Counted from the stretch's first letter, positions 31,018-40,548 are shown. The stretch is 64,000 nucleotides of DNA from Ignavibacteria bacterium UBA2360 (GCA_002344125.1 DDTQ01000012.1:273360-337359); one strand, 5' to 3'. Program-made: numbers and translations. The notes: generated from the sequence alone by a model not told the origin.

Positions 31018-33966
31018 ATGCCAAGAAAAGCCATAACAAAACCCGAAAAACCGGTTAAGAAAACTGCTTCAAAAGCCGGTAAAAAAAGTACAGTAAAACA
31101 AACAGGCTCCCGCCTGCAGAAGAACGATACTAAACAGGATCACATTGAAGTCAAAGGCGCGCGCGTAAATAATCTTAAGAATATTAGCGTTGATATTCCG
31201 CATAATAAATTTGTTGTTGTGACGGGCTTAAGCGGTTCAGGCAAAACATCCCTTGTGTTCGATACCATCTACGCCGAAGGCCAGCGCAGGTACATTGAAA
31301 GTATGTCATCTTACGCCAGGCAGTTCCTTGAGCGTATAAATAAACCCGATGTTGATTCCATAACCGGACTCGCTCCCTCAATGGCAATCGAGGTTAAAAC
31401 CTCATCACGCAACCCAAGAAGCACAGTCGGCACATCAACCGAGATTTACGATTACCTGCGGTTGCTTTTCGCAAGAGCGGGAAAGACATACAGTCCCGTT
31501 AGCGGGAAAGAAGTACAGCGCGATACCATTGAAGGTATCCTGAAGTACATAAATTCTTTGCAAGATAGAATTAGACTGTATATATTATTTCCCGTGCATA
31601 CGCACGAAAAGAAATCGGTTAAGCAGGAAATTGAAAACCTCATACAAAAAGGATTCATCAGAATATTCGACGGCAAAAAGATTATCGATCTTAACCAGGG
31701 ATACGATGAAAAGAAACTGAAGCTGAGTGAGATCAAGGTTGTGGTCGATAGACTTGTGCTAAACAAATCCGATGAAGAGCAGATCCAGCGCATTGCCGGC
31801 TCCTTAGAGCAGGCGTACGTTGAAGGCGACGGGTATTTGTTTTTGATGACAGAAAGTAACCTCACCCCCCAGCCCCCTCTCCTAAAAGGAGAGGGGGAGA
31901 ACATTCCCCTCGCAAATGGTGAATATGATATAACTCCATTCAATATGCACCTTGAAGCCGATGGCATAAGGTTCGAAGAACCTGAGCCGCTAATGTTCTC
32001 GTTCAATAATCCCATTGGCGCTTGCCCCAAATGCCAGGGCTTTGGTGAGACAATTGATATAGATGAGAATTTAATTGTACCTGATAGAAATAAATCGATC
32101 TTCCAGAATGCGATCCATCCGTTTTCGACCCCCAAACACAGCAAACATTTAAGCGATCTTATCTTTGAAGGCAAAAAAAATGATCTGCGCGTTCACGTTC
32201 CGTTCAAAGATCTTACCAAAGAAGAAGTTGAAAAGGTCTATAAAGGGATGGGCGAGTACATAGGCGTTAACAAATTTTTCAGGATGGTAGAGCGCGAAGC
32301 CGCCTATAAAATACACTACCGCGTACTGCTCAGCCGCTACCGCGCGTACACGAAGTGTACTGAGTGTGAAGGCTCAAGGCTTCGCAGGGAAGCGCTGTAC
32401 GTAAAAGTAGCCGGTAAAACCATTAAGGATCTTGTGCAAAGTAACATCGAGGAGCTGTATTTTTTCTTTAATGATGTAAAGCTTGATAAGATGCAGGCTG
32501 AAATTGCGGGAAGAATACTTGAAGAAATAAAAAGCAGATTAAAATACCTTTATGAGGTAGGATTGGGCTATTTAACAATGGATAGGCTTACCAGTACGCT
32601 TTCCGGCGGGGAAAGCCAGAGGATAAATCTCGCAACTTCTCTCGGTTCTTCGCTTGTTGGCTCTATTTATGTGCTTGATGAGCCAAGCGTGGGTCTGCAT
32701 CCCCGTGATAATGACAGGCTGATACGGATCCTGAAATCACTGCGTGATATCGGGAATTCCGTTATTGTTGTAGAACATGACCCGGATATGATAAATTCCA
32801 GCGACTATATGATAGATATCGGTCCAAAAGCGGGAGAGCTTGGCGGCGAAGTTGTTTATGCAGGCGATATTAAAGATATTGCAAAATCAAAGGAATCACT
32901 CACCGCAAAATACCTAACGGGTAAAATGAAAATAGATCTGCCTGCAAGAAGAAGGGCAGTGAACGGTCATGTAATTTCCATTCGCGGCGCATCTGAAAAT
33001 AATTTAAAGGATCTGAATGTTGATATCCCGCTGGGAGTGTTTACCTGTATAACCGGCGTCAGCGGTTCGGGTAAATCAACCTTGATAAGCGATATACTTT
33101 ACGGCGCGATAAAAAAACGGCTTGAAGGCATTTACAATGATAAGATAGGGCAGTACCGTGAAATTACGGGACACCAGCACATTAACGCAATTGAGCTGGT
33201 TGACCAAACGCCCATCGGGCGTTCGCCGCGCTCAAATCCGGTAACATACATGAAGATCTTCGATCTTATCAGGGATGTTTACGGCAATTTGCCGGCAAGC
33301 AAGCTGCGCGGATTTTCAGCGGGCAATTTTTCTTTCAATGTGCCCGGCGGAAGATGCGAAACCTGTGAAGGCTCGGGTGTGATAAAAATCGCCATGCAGT
33401 TCATGGCAGATATATATCTTGAGTGTGATGTTTGCAAAGGTAAGCGGTATAAAAGTGAAATACTTGAAGCTGAGTATAAAGGAAAAAATATAAGCGATGT
33501 GCTGCAGTTAAGTATTAATGAAGCGATCGCTTTCTTTAAGGAATTCCCGCGCATCACCGCGAAACTTAAAATACTTGATGAAGTGGGGCTTGGTTACTTA
33601 AGGCTCGGGCAATCTGCCACAACACTTTCCGGCGGCGAAGCGCAGAGAATAAAGCTGGCGTTCCACCTTTCATTCCAAACAGCGGGCGAAAAGACCCTGT
33701 TTATCTTTGATGAACCCACCACAGGTTTACACCTGTATGATATTTCAAAGCTGCTGAAGTGTTTTAATGAGCTTATAGCAAAAGGGAATTCAGTTGTAGT
33801 TGTTGAACATAATCTTGAGGTTATAAAGTGCGCAGATTATATAATTGATATCGGTCCAGATAGCGGGAACAAGGGCGGCGAAGTTGTTGCAAAAGGTACT
33901 CCCGAAGAAGTAGCCAAGAGTAAAAATTCCTTTACCGCAGGATTTTTGAAGAAGATGCTGAAGTGA
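31018..33966 (+). CDS. uvrA: Excinuclease ABC subunit A
   Basis: This 982-residue DNA damage sensor of nucleotide excision repair is an ABC ATPase with two nucleotide-binding halves. Walker A sites are GLSGSGKTSL (about residue 75) and GVSGSGKSTL (about 680). ABC signatures TLSGGESQRINLA and TLSGGEAQRIKLA are intact, as are zinc-binding cysteines in CPKCQGFG, CTECEGSR and CETCEGSGVI...CDVCKGKRY. The N-terminus has a Lys-rich extension of ~45 residues not needed by the family. Residues ~281-297 (NLTPQPPLLKGEGE) are coded by a palindromic repeat inserted in frame. It is otherwise complete and should be active. Confidence 0.97.
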   Translation: MPRKAITKPEKPVKKTASKAGKKSTVKQTGSRLQKNDTKQDHIEVKGARVNNLKNISVDIPHNKFVVVTGLSGSGKTSLVFDTIYAEGQRRYIESMSSYARQFLERINKPDVDSITGLAPSMAIEVKTSSRNPRSTVGTSTEIYDYLRLLFARAGKTYSPVSGKEVQRDTIEGILKYINSLQDRIRLYILFPVHTHEKKSVKQEIENLIQKGFIRIFDGKKIIDLNQGYDEKKLKLSEIKVVVDRLVLNKSDEEQIQRIAGSLEQAYVEGDGYLFLMTESNLTPQPPLLKGEGENIPLANGEYDITPFNMHLEADGIRFEEPEPLMFSFNNPIGACPKCQGFGETIDIDENLIVPDRNKSIFQNAIHPFSTPKHSKHLSDLIFEGKKNDLRVHVPFKDLTKEEVEKVYKGMGEYIGVNKFFRMVEREAAYKIHYRVLLSRYRAYTKCTECEGSRLRREALYVKVAGKTIKDLVQSNIEELYFFFNDVKLDKMQAEIAGRILEEIKSRLKYLYEVGLGYLTMDRLTSTLSGGESQRINLATSLGSSLVGSIYVLDEPSVGLHPRDNDRLIRILKSLRDIGNSVIVVEHDPDMINSSDYMIDIGPKAGELGGEVVYAGDIKDIAKSKESLTAKYLTGKMKIDLPARRRAVNGHVISIRGASENNLKDLNVDIPLGVFTCITGVSGSGKSTLISDILYGAIKKRLEGIYNDKIGQYREITGHQHINAIELVDQTPIGRSPRSNPVTYMKIFDLIRDVYGNLPASKLRGFSAGNFSFNVPGGRCETCEGSGVIKIAMQFMADIYLECDVCKGKRYKSEILEAEYKGKNISDVLQLSINEAIAFFKEFPRITAKLKILDEVGLGYLRLGQSATTLSGGEAQRIKLAFHLSFQTAGEKTLFIFDEPTTGLHLYDISKLLKCFNELIAKGNSVVVVEHNLEVIKCADYIIDIGPDSGNKGGEVVAKGTPEEVAKSKNSFTAGFLKKMLK
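31861..31905 (+). repeat. Palindromic REP-like element inserted in frame in uvrA
   Basis: An 11-bp perfect stem CCCCCTCTCCT/AGGAGAGGGGG (31873-31883 and 31887-31897) with a 3-nt loop encodes TPQPPLLKGEGE. It interrupts a variable region between two conserved uvrA blocks without changing the frame. Confidence 0.85.
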
Positions 33967-33985
33967 TTTACGTAAAGCAACTTAC

Positions 33986-34019
33986 CGTGAAAAGTTATAT
34001 TTTTTAAGCTCTTTTCACG
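33986..34019 (+). terminator. Possible terminator after uvrA
   Basis: Arms CGTGAAAAG and CTTTTCACG (9 bp) enclose a 16-nt AT-rich loop, 20 nt past the uvrA stop. The T-run is in the loop and not after the stem, so the function is uncertain. Confidence 0.4.
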
Positions 34020-34155
34020 CAAAGTTTTTACATAATTTATTGATATTTAATAAGTAAGGAAAATAGCGAAAAATTTCATATCCTGCGGGATTTTTAAAGA
34101 TGAAGATGTAGTAAAGAATAACCATGAACAAGGGGCTGCAGCCACTTGGATAAAC

Positions 34156-35019
34156 TTATAGCTTACTCAACCCCTCATGCAGAATGCTAACTTCATTCCT
34201 CAAAAAATTCACATCCTCATCAAGGAAATGTCTTGCCAGTTGACGGGCGCGTTTAACGGAATTCATATTTATTTCTGATGTAATTAGATCTTCATCGAAG
34301 AATTTGGCGACCTTATCAACCGTGCCGAACGGATCAACAATTTCGCTGCCGCCCCAGAAATTCACACCGTCTTCATATCCCACACGATTGCAGAACACCA
34401 GATATAATGAAAGCAGCCTTGCATACGCCTTATGCTGCTCGGAATTTACTTCGTAATTCTTGAGAATTTTACTTTTTGAATTCAGCGCAAGTCTTGTAGG
34501 CGATACCGCAATTCCAATTATCACTTTTGCGCCCTTTAGTGCCTGCAATAATGGTAATGAGATGTGCCACAAGTCCTCGCAGACCAATACACCCAGTTTG
34601 CCGAATTTTGTATCATGTACTTCAGCCTGCTTGCCGCGGGAAAAGTAGCGTATCTCTTCGAACATGCCGTAATCAGGCGGGTAAACTTTTTTATGCGTGA
34701 ACTGCAGCTTGCCTGCTTCAAAGTAAAACGCGGAATTGAATATGCCGAAGTTATCATCTTCTTCAATTCCCCCGCATACAATTGAAATTTTCTTCGATCT
34801 CTGCCTGAGCGGCTCAAGCAGTTTGCTTGTGTATGGATTTAAAGCCAGCTCAAGATTCAGGTCCTTAACTGAATATCCCGTGAGCGATAGCTCAGGAAAC
34901 ACAACCATATCGGATCTTTTAGCGATGGCCCTATCAATATATTTTAAATGTAACTTGATATTTTTTTCAATATCACCAAGTACGGGTGATATCTGCGCGC
35001 ACGATACTTTGAATTTCAT
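34156..35019 (-). CDS. Carbon-nitrogen hydrolase (nitrilase superfamily)
   Basis: This 287-residue amidase-type protein has the Glu-Lys-Cys triad visible: Glu in VFPELSLTGYS (about 43), Lys in HKKVYPP (about 110) and Cys in GVLVCEDLWH (about 147). The closest pattern is the glutaminase/amidase domain found at the N-terminus of glutamine-dependent NAD synthetase (FPELSLTGYSVKDL, VCEDLWHISLP), but no NAD synthetase domain is attached. It could supply ammonia to a separate synthetase or act on another amide. It is monocistronic, with no related neighbour. Confidence 0.88.
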   Translation of the reverse strand: MKFKVSCAQISPVLGDIEKNIKLHLKYIDRAIAKRSDMVVFPELSLTGYSVKDLNLELALNPYTSKLLEPLRQRSKKISIVCGGIEEDDNFGIFNSAFYFEAGKLQFTHKKVYPPDYGMFEEIRYFSRGKQAEVHDTKFGKLGVLVCEDLWHISLPLLQALKGAKVIIGIAVSPTRLALNSKSKILKNYEVNSEQHKAYARLLSLYLVFCNRVGYEDGVNFWGGSEIVDPFGTVDKVAKFFDEDLITSEINMNSVKRARQLARHFLDEDVNFLRNEVSILHEGLSKL

Positions 35020-35073
35020 ATTATATTATTATATGTACAAATATACTTATACCCACAAATATACTTATATGTA

Positions 35074-36207
35074 CTATGATTTGAAATAAATGTTCTTTAA
35101 CCAAAGCCTGAAAACGGGGTCAACCAGCTCATACCTTGAATTAACAAGATGGATAATTTCTTTATTTATCAGCACAGTGCGTATCTTGGTAACATTTCCC
35201 GAGGTTCCCAGCCGGTACCTTTGAATAAGTTCTTTGGCATAAATATCTTTTCTTTCGCTTTCAATAAGCATTTTCAGGAAATTTATCTGCGTGTTGCTTA
35301 AGGACTCAGTATCTTTAATATACAAAGGCGCGTTCTGTTCTATAAGCTCAGTAAGTGATCTTTCGAATATTTCACTTGTAACCGCCTTATCAGTATTTAT
35401 CCATACAATGTGCGCAAGCTGCTGCGTGTAGTACGGCTGACACTGTACTTCTTCTGTTATTTTTTTTGCTGTATCAGGTTCAATTTTTTTGCCGGTATTT
35501 TTGAACTGTGTTACAATATACTCTGTTAAGTAAGTACTATCTATTTTGCTTAAATACATAACATCACCAAACTTGTAGAACGGCATACTTTTGCGCTCAA
35601 AAAGTGTTGTCATCATGTGGGTTTGACTGCCGTATAAACAATACACCGTTTCCTGGTGTTTCTGCCACGAAGCGCGCAGCCTTTTCTGGAATAAAAGGGG
35701 CTGATCAAAATTAGCGATGTTCTGGAATTCATCAATGCATACGGCAATTTCAATTTTCTTTGCCCTGGCAATTTTTTCAGGCAGATTTAATATATCCTCA
35801 AAATCCTCGGCTTTATCACGCAGCTCAAACGTAATTTCAAAATCGTTTGTCATGTTTACCGGGAAAGATACCTTGGGCGATAGCCTCTTTAAATATGACA
35901 TTGCCGTATCCATCCATTCCCTTGGCTTGGATGATGTTTCCTGTATGACCTTTTTGGCGAAGTAAGAATAGAACTGCGCTTCATCCCTGATGTTAAAAAG
36001 ATCAATCATAACGGAATATTTGTTCTTTTCTTTTTTAAAGAGTGATGCCGACTTATTTACCAGCGAAGATTTACCCCACCTCCTTGGTGAAATAAGTATT
36101 GTGTTTACCTTATCATCAAAGTTGGCAACTAACCGTTTCATCTCAAACGCGCGGTTTGTAAAGTTGTTTCCCTTTGCTATTTTCCCGAATATGAATGGAC
36201 TATTCAT
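35074..36207 (-). CDS. AAA/STAND-type ATPase (archaeal-ATPase-like)
   Basis: This 377-residue ATPase has Walker A ISPRRWGKSSLV (about residue 40) and Walker B IEIAVCIDEFQNI (about 145), followed by an arginine-rich sensor region (FQKRLRASWQKHQ) and GSQTHMMTTLFE. The C-terminal ~90 residues look like a winged helix (ERKDIYAKELIQRYRLGTSGNVTKIRTVL), which suggests DNA contact. The ATG at 36207 is chosen over an upstream TTG (36222) because MNSPFIFGKIAKG is the family-type start. Three palindromes at 36235-36278, directly upstream, suggest regulation, perhaps by itself. Members are widespread, with poorly known roles that may include mobile-element or defence functions. Confidence 0.8.
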   Translation of the reverse strand: MNSPFIFGKIAKGNNFTNRAFEMKRLVANFDDKVNTILISPRRWGKSSLVNKSASLFKKEKNKYSVMIDLFNIRDEAQFYSYFAKKVIQETSSKPREWMDTAMSYLKRLSPKVSFPVNMTNDFEITFELRDKAEDFEDILNLPEKIARAKKIEIAVCIDEFQNIANFDQPLLFQKRLRASWQKHQETVYCLYGSQTHMMTTLFERKSMPFYKFGDVMYLSKIDSTYLTEYIVTQFKNTGKKIEPDTAKKITEEVQCQPYYTQQLAHIVWINTDKAVTSEIFERSLTELIEQNAPLYIKDTESLSNTQINFLKMLIESERKDIYAKELIQRYRLGTSGNVTKIRTVLINKEIIHLVNSRYELVDPVFRLWLKNIYFKS

Positions 36208-36234
36208 ACGCAAATATAACAATAAAATATTAAC

Positions 36235-36278
36235 ATACCAAGTGGTATGATACCAGTTGGTATGTTACCAAATGGTAT
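36235..36278 (-). promoter_or_regulatory. Three phased palindromes ATACCANNTGGTAT (operator)
   Basis: Perfect or near-perfect 14-bp palindromes start at 36235 (ATACCAAGTGGTAT), 36250 (ATACCAGTTGGTAT) and 36265 (TTACCAAATGGTAT), with exactly 15-bp spacing. They begin 28 bp before the start codon of the ATPase gene. This is a strong operator-like array. Confidence 0.75.
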
Positions 36279-36336
36279 GTTGTTTAACATATTGTAATAT
36301 AAAGCATTTACAGCGATTATTTTCCTGGTAAAAGGG

Positions 36337-37185
36337 TTATTTTTTAGCCCAAAAAACACGGATAATTCCTGAAATCTTAAGGTTGATCTTAAGCCACAAC
36401 AGCAGTAAACCGCCGCCGAAATGTTTTTCAAAATATTTAACACAGTCGTCGTTCCATACTCTTATCATATTAGACCTGTCTTTTTTGATGCTAACGCCGT
36501 GTTCGTGTATTACAACCGCAGAGGGAAGGAGTCTTATCCCGGATCCTTCGTCATAAATCTTCTTGCATAGGTCAACGTCATTAAAGAACATCCTGAAGCG
36601 TTCATCCATATTATCAATTTTACGCAGCAGTTCAGCGCGGATCATAAAAGCCGCAGCCATAGGCTGCCGGATATCCTGTTCAGCAGAATAATCCATATAC
36701 TTCGCTTTCCATGAGCCAAACAGTTTGGTTTTGGGAAATACATACGCAAGCAGGCTGAATTCACAGAACATACGCCAATAAGTAGGGAAGTTACGCACTG
36801 AATACTGAAGGCTGCCATCAGGATTCTTCATCAAAGGCGCGCATGCGCCGTAGGCAGGATTCGCTTCCAGAAAATCATACATAAACTTAATACTGCTATT
36901 GTTCAGTATGGTATCGGGATTCAGCAGTAAGATATATTTGCCATGTGATAATTTGATACCCTGGTTTACCGCTTTAGTGTAACCAAGGTTCCCTGAATTC
37001 TTAACGGCGTTAAGGGCCGGGAAACTGATTTTATTGACTACCTCAAAGGAATCATCAGAGGAATTATTATCAATAACGATCAATTCAATTTTCAGATCTC
37101 CGGCAGCCTCAATTACTGAATTTACGCACTTCACAATTTCATCAGCGCTGTTCCACGTTACTATTATTACAGAAATATCTTTCAT
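36337..37185 (-). CDS. Glycosyltransferase family 2
   Basis: This 282-residue GT-A enzyme transfers a sugar from a nucleotide donor, probably during cell-surface polysaccharide synthesis. The N-terminal motif is ISVIIVTWNSADEIVKCVNSV, with ELIVIDNNSSDDS and the metal-binding LLLNPDTIL (DxD-like). GNLGYTKAVNQGI resembles rhamnosyltransferases of the WbbL type. The C-terminal region has a hydrophobic stretch (LLLLWLKINLKISGIIRVFW) that may sit on the membrane. It is not in a polysaccharide cluster here. The acceptor is unknown. Confidence 0.9.
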   Translation of the reverse strand: MKDISVIIVTWNSADEIVKCVNSVIEAAGDLKIELIVIDNNSSDDSFEVVNKISFPALNAVKNSGNLGYTKAVNQGIKLSHGKYILLLNPDTILNNSSIKFMYDFLEANPAYGACAPLMKNPDGSLQYSVRNFPTYWRMFCEFSLLAYVFPKTKLFGSWKAKYMDYSAEQDIRQPMAAAFMIRAELLRKIDNMDERFRMFFNDVDLCKKIYDEGSGIRLLPSAVVIHEHGVSIKKDRSNMIRVWNDDCVKYFEKHFGGGLLLLWLKINLKISGIIRVFWAKK

Positions 37186-37209
37186 TTGTGCACTAACTTA
37201 ATCTAAAAA

Positions 37210-37355
37210 GTGAAATAATGAAATATCTAAATAGTGAAATAGGCAAATAATGAAATAGTGAAATAATGAAGTAGTGATATAGCCAATAAGTTGTCCTTGG
37301 TATTAAAATCGAAAAGATGCCAAAAAGTCACTATCTCGCTATGCCTCTATTTCAC
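37210..37355. repeat. Octamer arrays facing each other between divergent genes
   Basis: Nine 8-bp units in register (37210-37281; GTGAAATA, ATGAAATA, TCTAAATA and similar) are followed by the same unit type in opposite orientation (37328-37355; TATTTCAC-type). They lie between the divergent glycosyltransferase and enoyl-CoA hydratase genes, in the promoter region. Confidence 0.8.
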
Positions 37356-37416
37356 AATTTATTGAATTGTAACTATTTGCAATAATGAATAATTTACGGA
37401 AAATTAACATATTAAT

Positions 37417-38277
37417 ATGCCAAAGACAATAAAAAAGAAGAATATTTATACGGGCAAGTCACCCAAAAGTTTTAAGTTTAAGCACATTATCTACAAAAAG
37501 GAAGATTATAAGGCTACAATCACAATAAACAGGGCAAAGGTATTGAACTGCCTTGATCTAACCACAATACATGAACTCACGGCTGCGTTTAAGGATGCAT
37601 CATGGGATGATAATATTGCGGTAATTATATTAACGGGAGCCGGTAAACAGGCGTTTTCAACGGGAGCTGATCTGAACGAACAGCAGGAATATTTCCTTGG
37701 GAATCCAAACGATTATTATAAATGGATGTATGAATTCATCCAGCTTCACGAAGTGATGCGCAATGTAGGCAAGCCAACTATTGCGAGGCTTAATGGTATA
37801 GTAGTTGGCGGCGGTAATGAGCTTAATATAAGCTGCGATCTTGCAATAGCCGCAGATCATATTTACATCAGGCAGGTTGGCGCTGCAAGAGGCAGCGTAG
37901 CTGCCGCGGGTGCTACCCAGTTCCTGCCTATAATGGTTGGCGATAGGCGCGCCCGTGAGATATTATTCCTATGCGAAGAAATTCCCGCCGCAAAGGCTTT
38001 GGAATGGGGACTCATTAACCAGGTTGTACCTTATGATAAACTGGATGCTGCGGTGGACCTGCTGGCAAAGAAGCTGTATAATAAGCTGCCGGAGTGCCTG
38101 AGATATACCAAACAGCAGCTTAACTTCTGGCGCGATCTTTCATGGCATACTACTATCGGTCACGCCCGCGACTGGCTTTCATTGCACAACCTCAGCGGTG
38201 AAGTTAAAGAAGGCATCAGCGCATTCAACCAAAAACGCGGTGTAAATTACAAAAAAGTACGCGCTCCAAAAAAATAA
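37417..38277 (+). CDS. Enoyl-CoA hydratase/isomerase family protein
   Basis: This 286-residue crotonase-fold protein has an oxyanion-hole region STGADLNEQQ and the second motif NGIVVGGGNELNISCDLAIAAD, where the crotonase glutamate position is occupied (GGGNEL). AARGSVAAAGATQFLPIMVGDRRAREILF follows the family pattern. The N-terminus has about 30 extra basic residues (MPKTIKKKNIYTGKSPKSFKFKH). The exact acyl-CoA is unknown; dihydroxynaphthoyl-CoA synthase-like relatives also match parts of it. No fatty-acid oxidation gene is adjacent. Confidence 0.88.
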   Translation: MPKTIKKKNIYTGKSPKSFKFKHIIYKKEDYKATITINRAKVLNCLDLTTIHELTAAFKDASWDDNIAVIILTGAGKQAFSTGADLNEQQEYFLGNPNDYYKWMYEFIQLHEVMRNVGKPTIARLNGIVVGGGNELNISCDLAIAADHIYIRQVGAARGSVAAAGATQFLPIMVGDRRAREILFLCEEIPAAKALEWGLINQVVPYDKLDAAVDLLAKKLYNKLPECLRYTKQQLNFWRDLSWHTTIGHARDWLSLHNLSGEVKEGISAFNQKRGVNYKKVRAPKK

Positions 38278-38340
38278 TAAACTGCAGCAGTTTGTGTTTA
38301 AAATTATTTTTATCAGTTAAATATATATGATCTTCGTTTT

Positions 38341-40548
38341 ATGGAAATAGGTCTGCTGCTTTCTTTTATCGGGCTTTTTCTTTCTGTAATGTTATCTCTG
38401 CTGGCATTCTACAGGAAGAGAAAGGAGCTCTACAATTACTATTCTGTAATATGGAAGAGTTCCCGCAAACTTTCACCCAAAGAAATACTGGGTGAAAGAC
38501 CATGCGAAGATTTTTACATGAAGCGTAATGTGGATGAGCTCGTTCTGAATCGTATTGAATCTAAACAGAACATCCTGATTATCGGGCAGCCGTTAAGCGG
38601 CAAAACCCGGGCAGTTTACAATGCTTTCAAAAATGCCGCTAAAAAGTACTACGTCTTAATTCCGCGAAGCGTGCCGATGCCTGTATTTCAGATACCTACA
38701 GATTATTTCTTCAGAAAGAACAAAGTTATATTCATTGATGACCTTCAGCATTACATAGAAAAACAGGACAACTATCATTTACTGTTCAGGCAGGCACAAT
38801 TGAAGAATCTGCCTATCATTGCCGCATGCCACTCAGGCAAGGAGTTTACCAAGGTAAAAAATAAGCTTACTGAACAGAACCTGAACATAGATATTCTTTT
38901 TGGCTCAGGGGTTGCAGAAGTTGAAAAGATTTCCGCAGATACCGGCAAGCAGGTCGCAGAAAAGCTTGGAATGAAGTGGGACAGCATAAAGTTCAACGGT
39001 ACCATTGGCTCAATATTTATGAGGCTTAGCGAAATGGAAAGACGCTTTGATACCGGCGATATTATCGAAAAGACAATATTGCGCGTTTTGAGGAATCTTT
39101 ATCTTTCCGGTATATACGATGATAACAACATTATGCGCACCGATTGGATCAAAAAAGCCGCGGCGCGGCATGAGCTTTCCGCAAAGGAGTTCGAATGGGC
39201 AGGCTGGCTGAAATCTCTGGAAGAGAAGGAATTCCTTAAAGTGCTGCCCGGCGCAAAAATATGGGCTGAAGATGCTTACCTGGAGCATGTTGTAAAGCCT
39301 GAAGCTGAGGCTCCGCTTCTTGATATATTTCACACTGCAATTGAAACATTTAAAGATGACCCGGAAGTACTTCAGTTGGTTGGTGAAACAATTTATGATT
39401 ACGCCTTAGACGACCCGCAGTTCCTTGAATTCATGAACCTGGCAATTTCCGCGTTTAGTAGAGAGCTTGAACTGCTTAGCGGAACTGATAAGATAAATCA
39501 GCTGAAAAAAGTAAAGTACTCATTAGGGCAGGCTTACTTTAACCTTTCGCAATCACTTGATACACTTGAAAATTCCAGGCTTGCCATTACTTATTTCAAC
39601 GAATTGCTGGTGCACGTCACCAGGGATGCTGACCCATATGAATACGCCAGAATTAAAATGAAACTCGGTGATGCTTACAGATTCCTCTCATTTGTAGATG
39701 ATATCGGAACAAATTGCCGGAACGCTATTTCATCGTATAATGAGGCTCTTGAGATCTTTACGATCGAAACCAATCCTCTTGATCTTGCGATTACCTATAA
39801 TAATCTTGGCAGCGCATGCGGATTGCTAGCGGAATCAGGCGACCCTGTTGAAAACTGCAAACGTTCTCTCGAGGCATTCAGCGAAGCGAGAAAGGTAAGA
39901 GATAAAACCGGATATCCGCCTAATGACGCGTTTACAAAGTTCAATACTGCAAATACATTTATGTATCTCTCCGGATTCGAAGAAAAGGAAAAGAATCTTC
40001 TTGAAGCCATAAAACTGTATAACGAATACCTTAATTCAGAGGCAATAAGGAAATCAGCCAGGAACAGGGGCGGTACTCTCAACAATATGGGTTACGCGTA
40101 TATGCTTCTCGCGGGCGCCGTCAACAGGAAAGAAAATTTGCTTAAAGCTCTTGAGATCTTTGATGAAGCTCTCAAAATAAGGAATAAAGAGCAAATGCCG
40201 ATTGATTACACCGAAACCATGTGTAACATTGGTGAAACATATAAATACTTAAGTGAAGTTGAAAATGAAGAAATGAATCTTTTGCGGGCAAAAGACGCTC
40301 TTGATGAAGCCTTAACCCTGCCGGAAATAGAAAAACACCCGATGACATATTCTACAATAAGATACACGCTGGGTTCCGTAATACTTGATCTTGCCGCGAT
40401 TTCAGGCGGAAAGCGTGATGGTGTAAATATAGATAGCGGAATGAAACAGCTCACTGAAGCGGCAGACGCTGCCAAAGGTTACTCTGAAGCGCATTACACA
40501 ATGATAGTTGAAGAGATAGAAAAAAGAAAAGCTCAACACGGCGGCTGA
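38341..40548 (+). CDS. Membrane-anchored STAND-like P-loop NTPase with TPR repeats (paralog 1)
   Basis: This 735-residue protein has an N-terminal transmembrane helix (about 4-23), a conserved juxtamembrane segment (YYSVIWKSSRKLSPKEILGE), and a P-loop NTPase domain with Walker A GQPLSGKTRAVY (82-93) and Walker B KVIFIDDLQ (128-136). It continues with an AACHSGKEF sensor-like segment. After a helical linker (about 220-340) come degenerate tetratricopeptide repeats to the end (for example AITYFNELL, AISSYNEALEIF, ALEIFDEALKIR). This architecture (effector or anchor, NTPase, repeat sensor) is typical of STAND proteins. The next gene codes for a full-length paralog. No function is known; signalling or defence is an inference. 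Confidence 0.8.
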   Translation: MEIGLLLSFIGLFLSVMLSLLAFYRKRKELYNYYSVIWKSSRKLSPKEILGERPCEDFYMKRNVDELVLNRIESKQNILIIGQPLSGKTRAVYNAFKNAAKKYYVLIPRSVPMPVFQIPTDYFFRKNKVIFIDDLQHYIEKQDNYHLLFRQAQLKNLPIIAACHSGKEFTKVKNKLTEQNLNIDILFGSGVAEVEKISADTGKQVAEKLGMKWDSIKFNGTIGSIFMRLSEMERRFDTGDIIEKTILRVLRNLYLSGIYDDNNIMRTDWIKKAAARHELSAKEFEWAGWLKSLEEKEFLKVLPGAKIWAEDAYLEHVVKPEAEAPLLDIFHTAIETFKDDPEVLQLVGETIYDYALDDPQFLEFMNLAISAFSRELELLSGTDKINQLKKVKYSLGQAYFNLSQSLDTLENSRLAITYFNELLVHVTRDADPYEYARIKMKLGDAYRFLSFVDDIGTNCRNAISSYNEALEIFTIETNPLDLAITYNNLGSACGLLAESGDPVENCKRSLEAFSEARKVRDKTGYPPNDAFTKFNTANTFMYLSGFEEKEKNLLEAIKLYNEYLNSEAIRKSARNRGGTLNNMGYAYMLLAGAVNRKENLLKALEIFDEALKIRNKEQMPIDYTETMCNIGETYKYLSEVENEEMNLLRAKDALDEALTLPEIEKHPMTYSTIRYTLGSVILDLAAISGGKRDGVNIDSGMKQLTEAADAAKGYSEAHYTMIVEEIEKRKAQHGG

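Noticed and set aside
31452..32174. Minus-strand ORF of 240 residues within uvrA
   Set aside because: Shadow frame of a strongly conserved gene; its sequence is Ser/Leu/Ile-rich with no recognisable domain.
3059..37355. Short tandem repeats considered as CRISPR arrays
   Set aside because: Units are 7, 8, 12 or 17 bp without unique spacers, and no cas genes are present.
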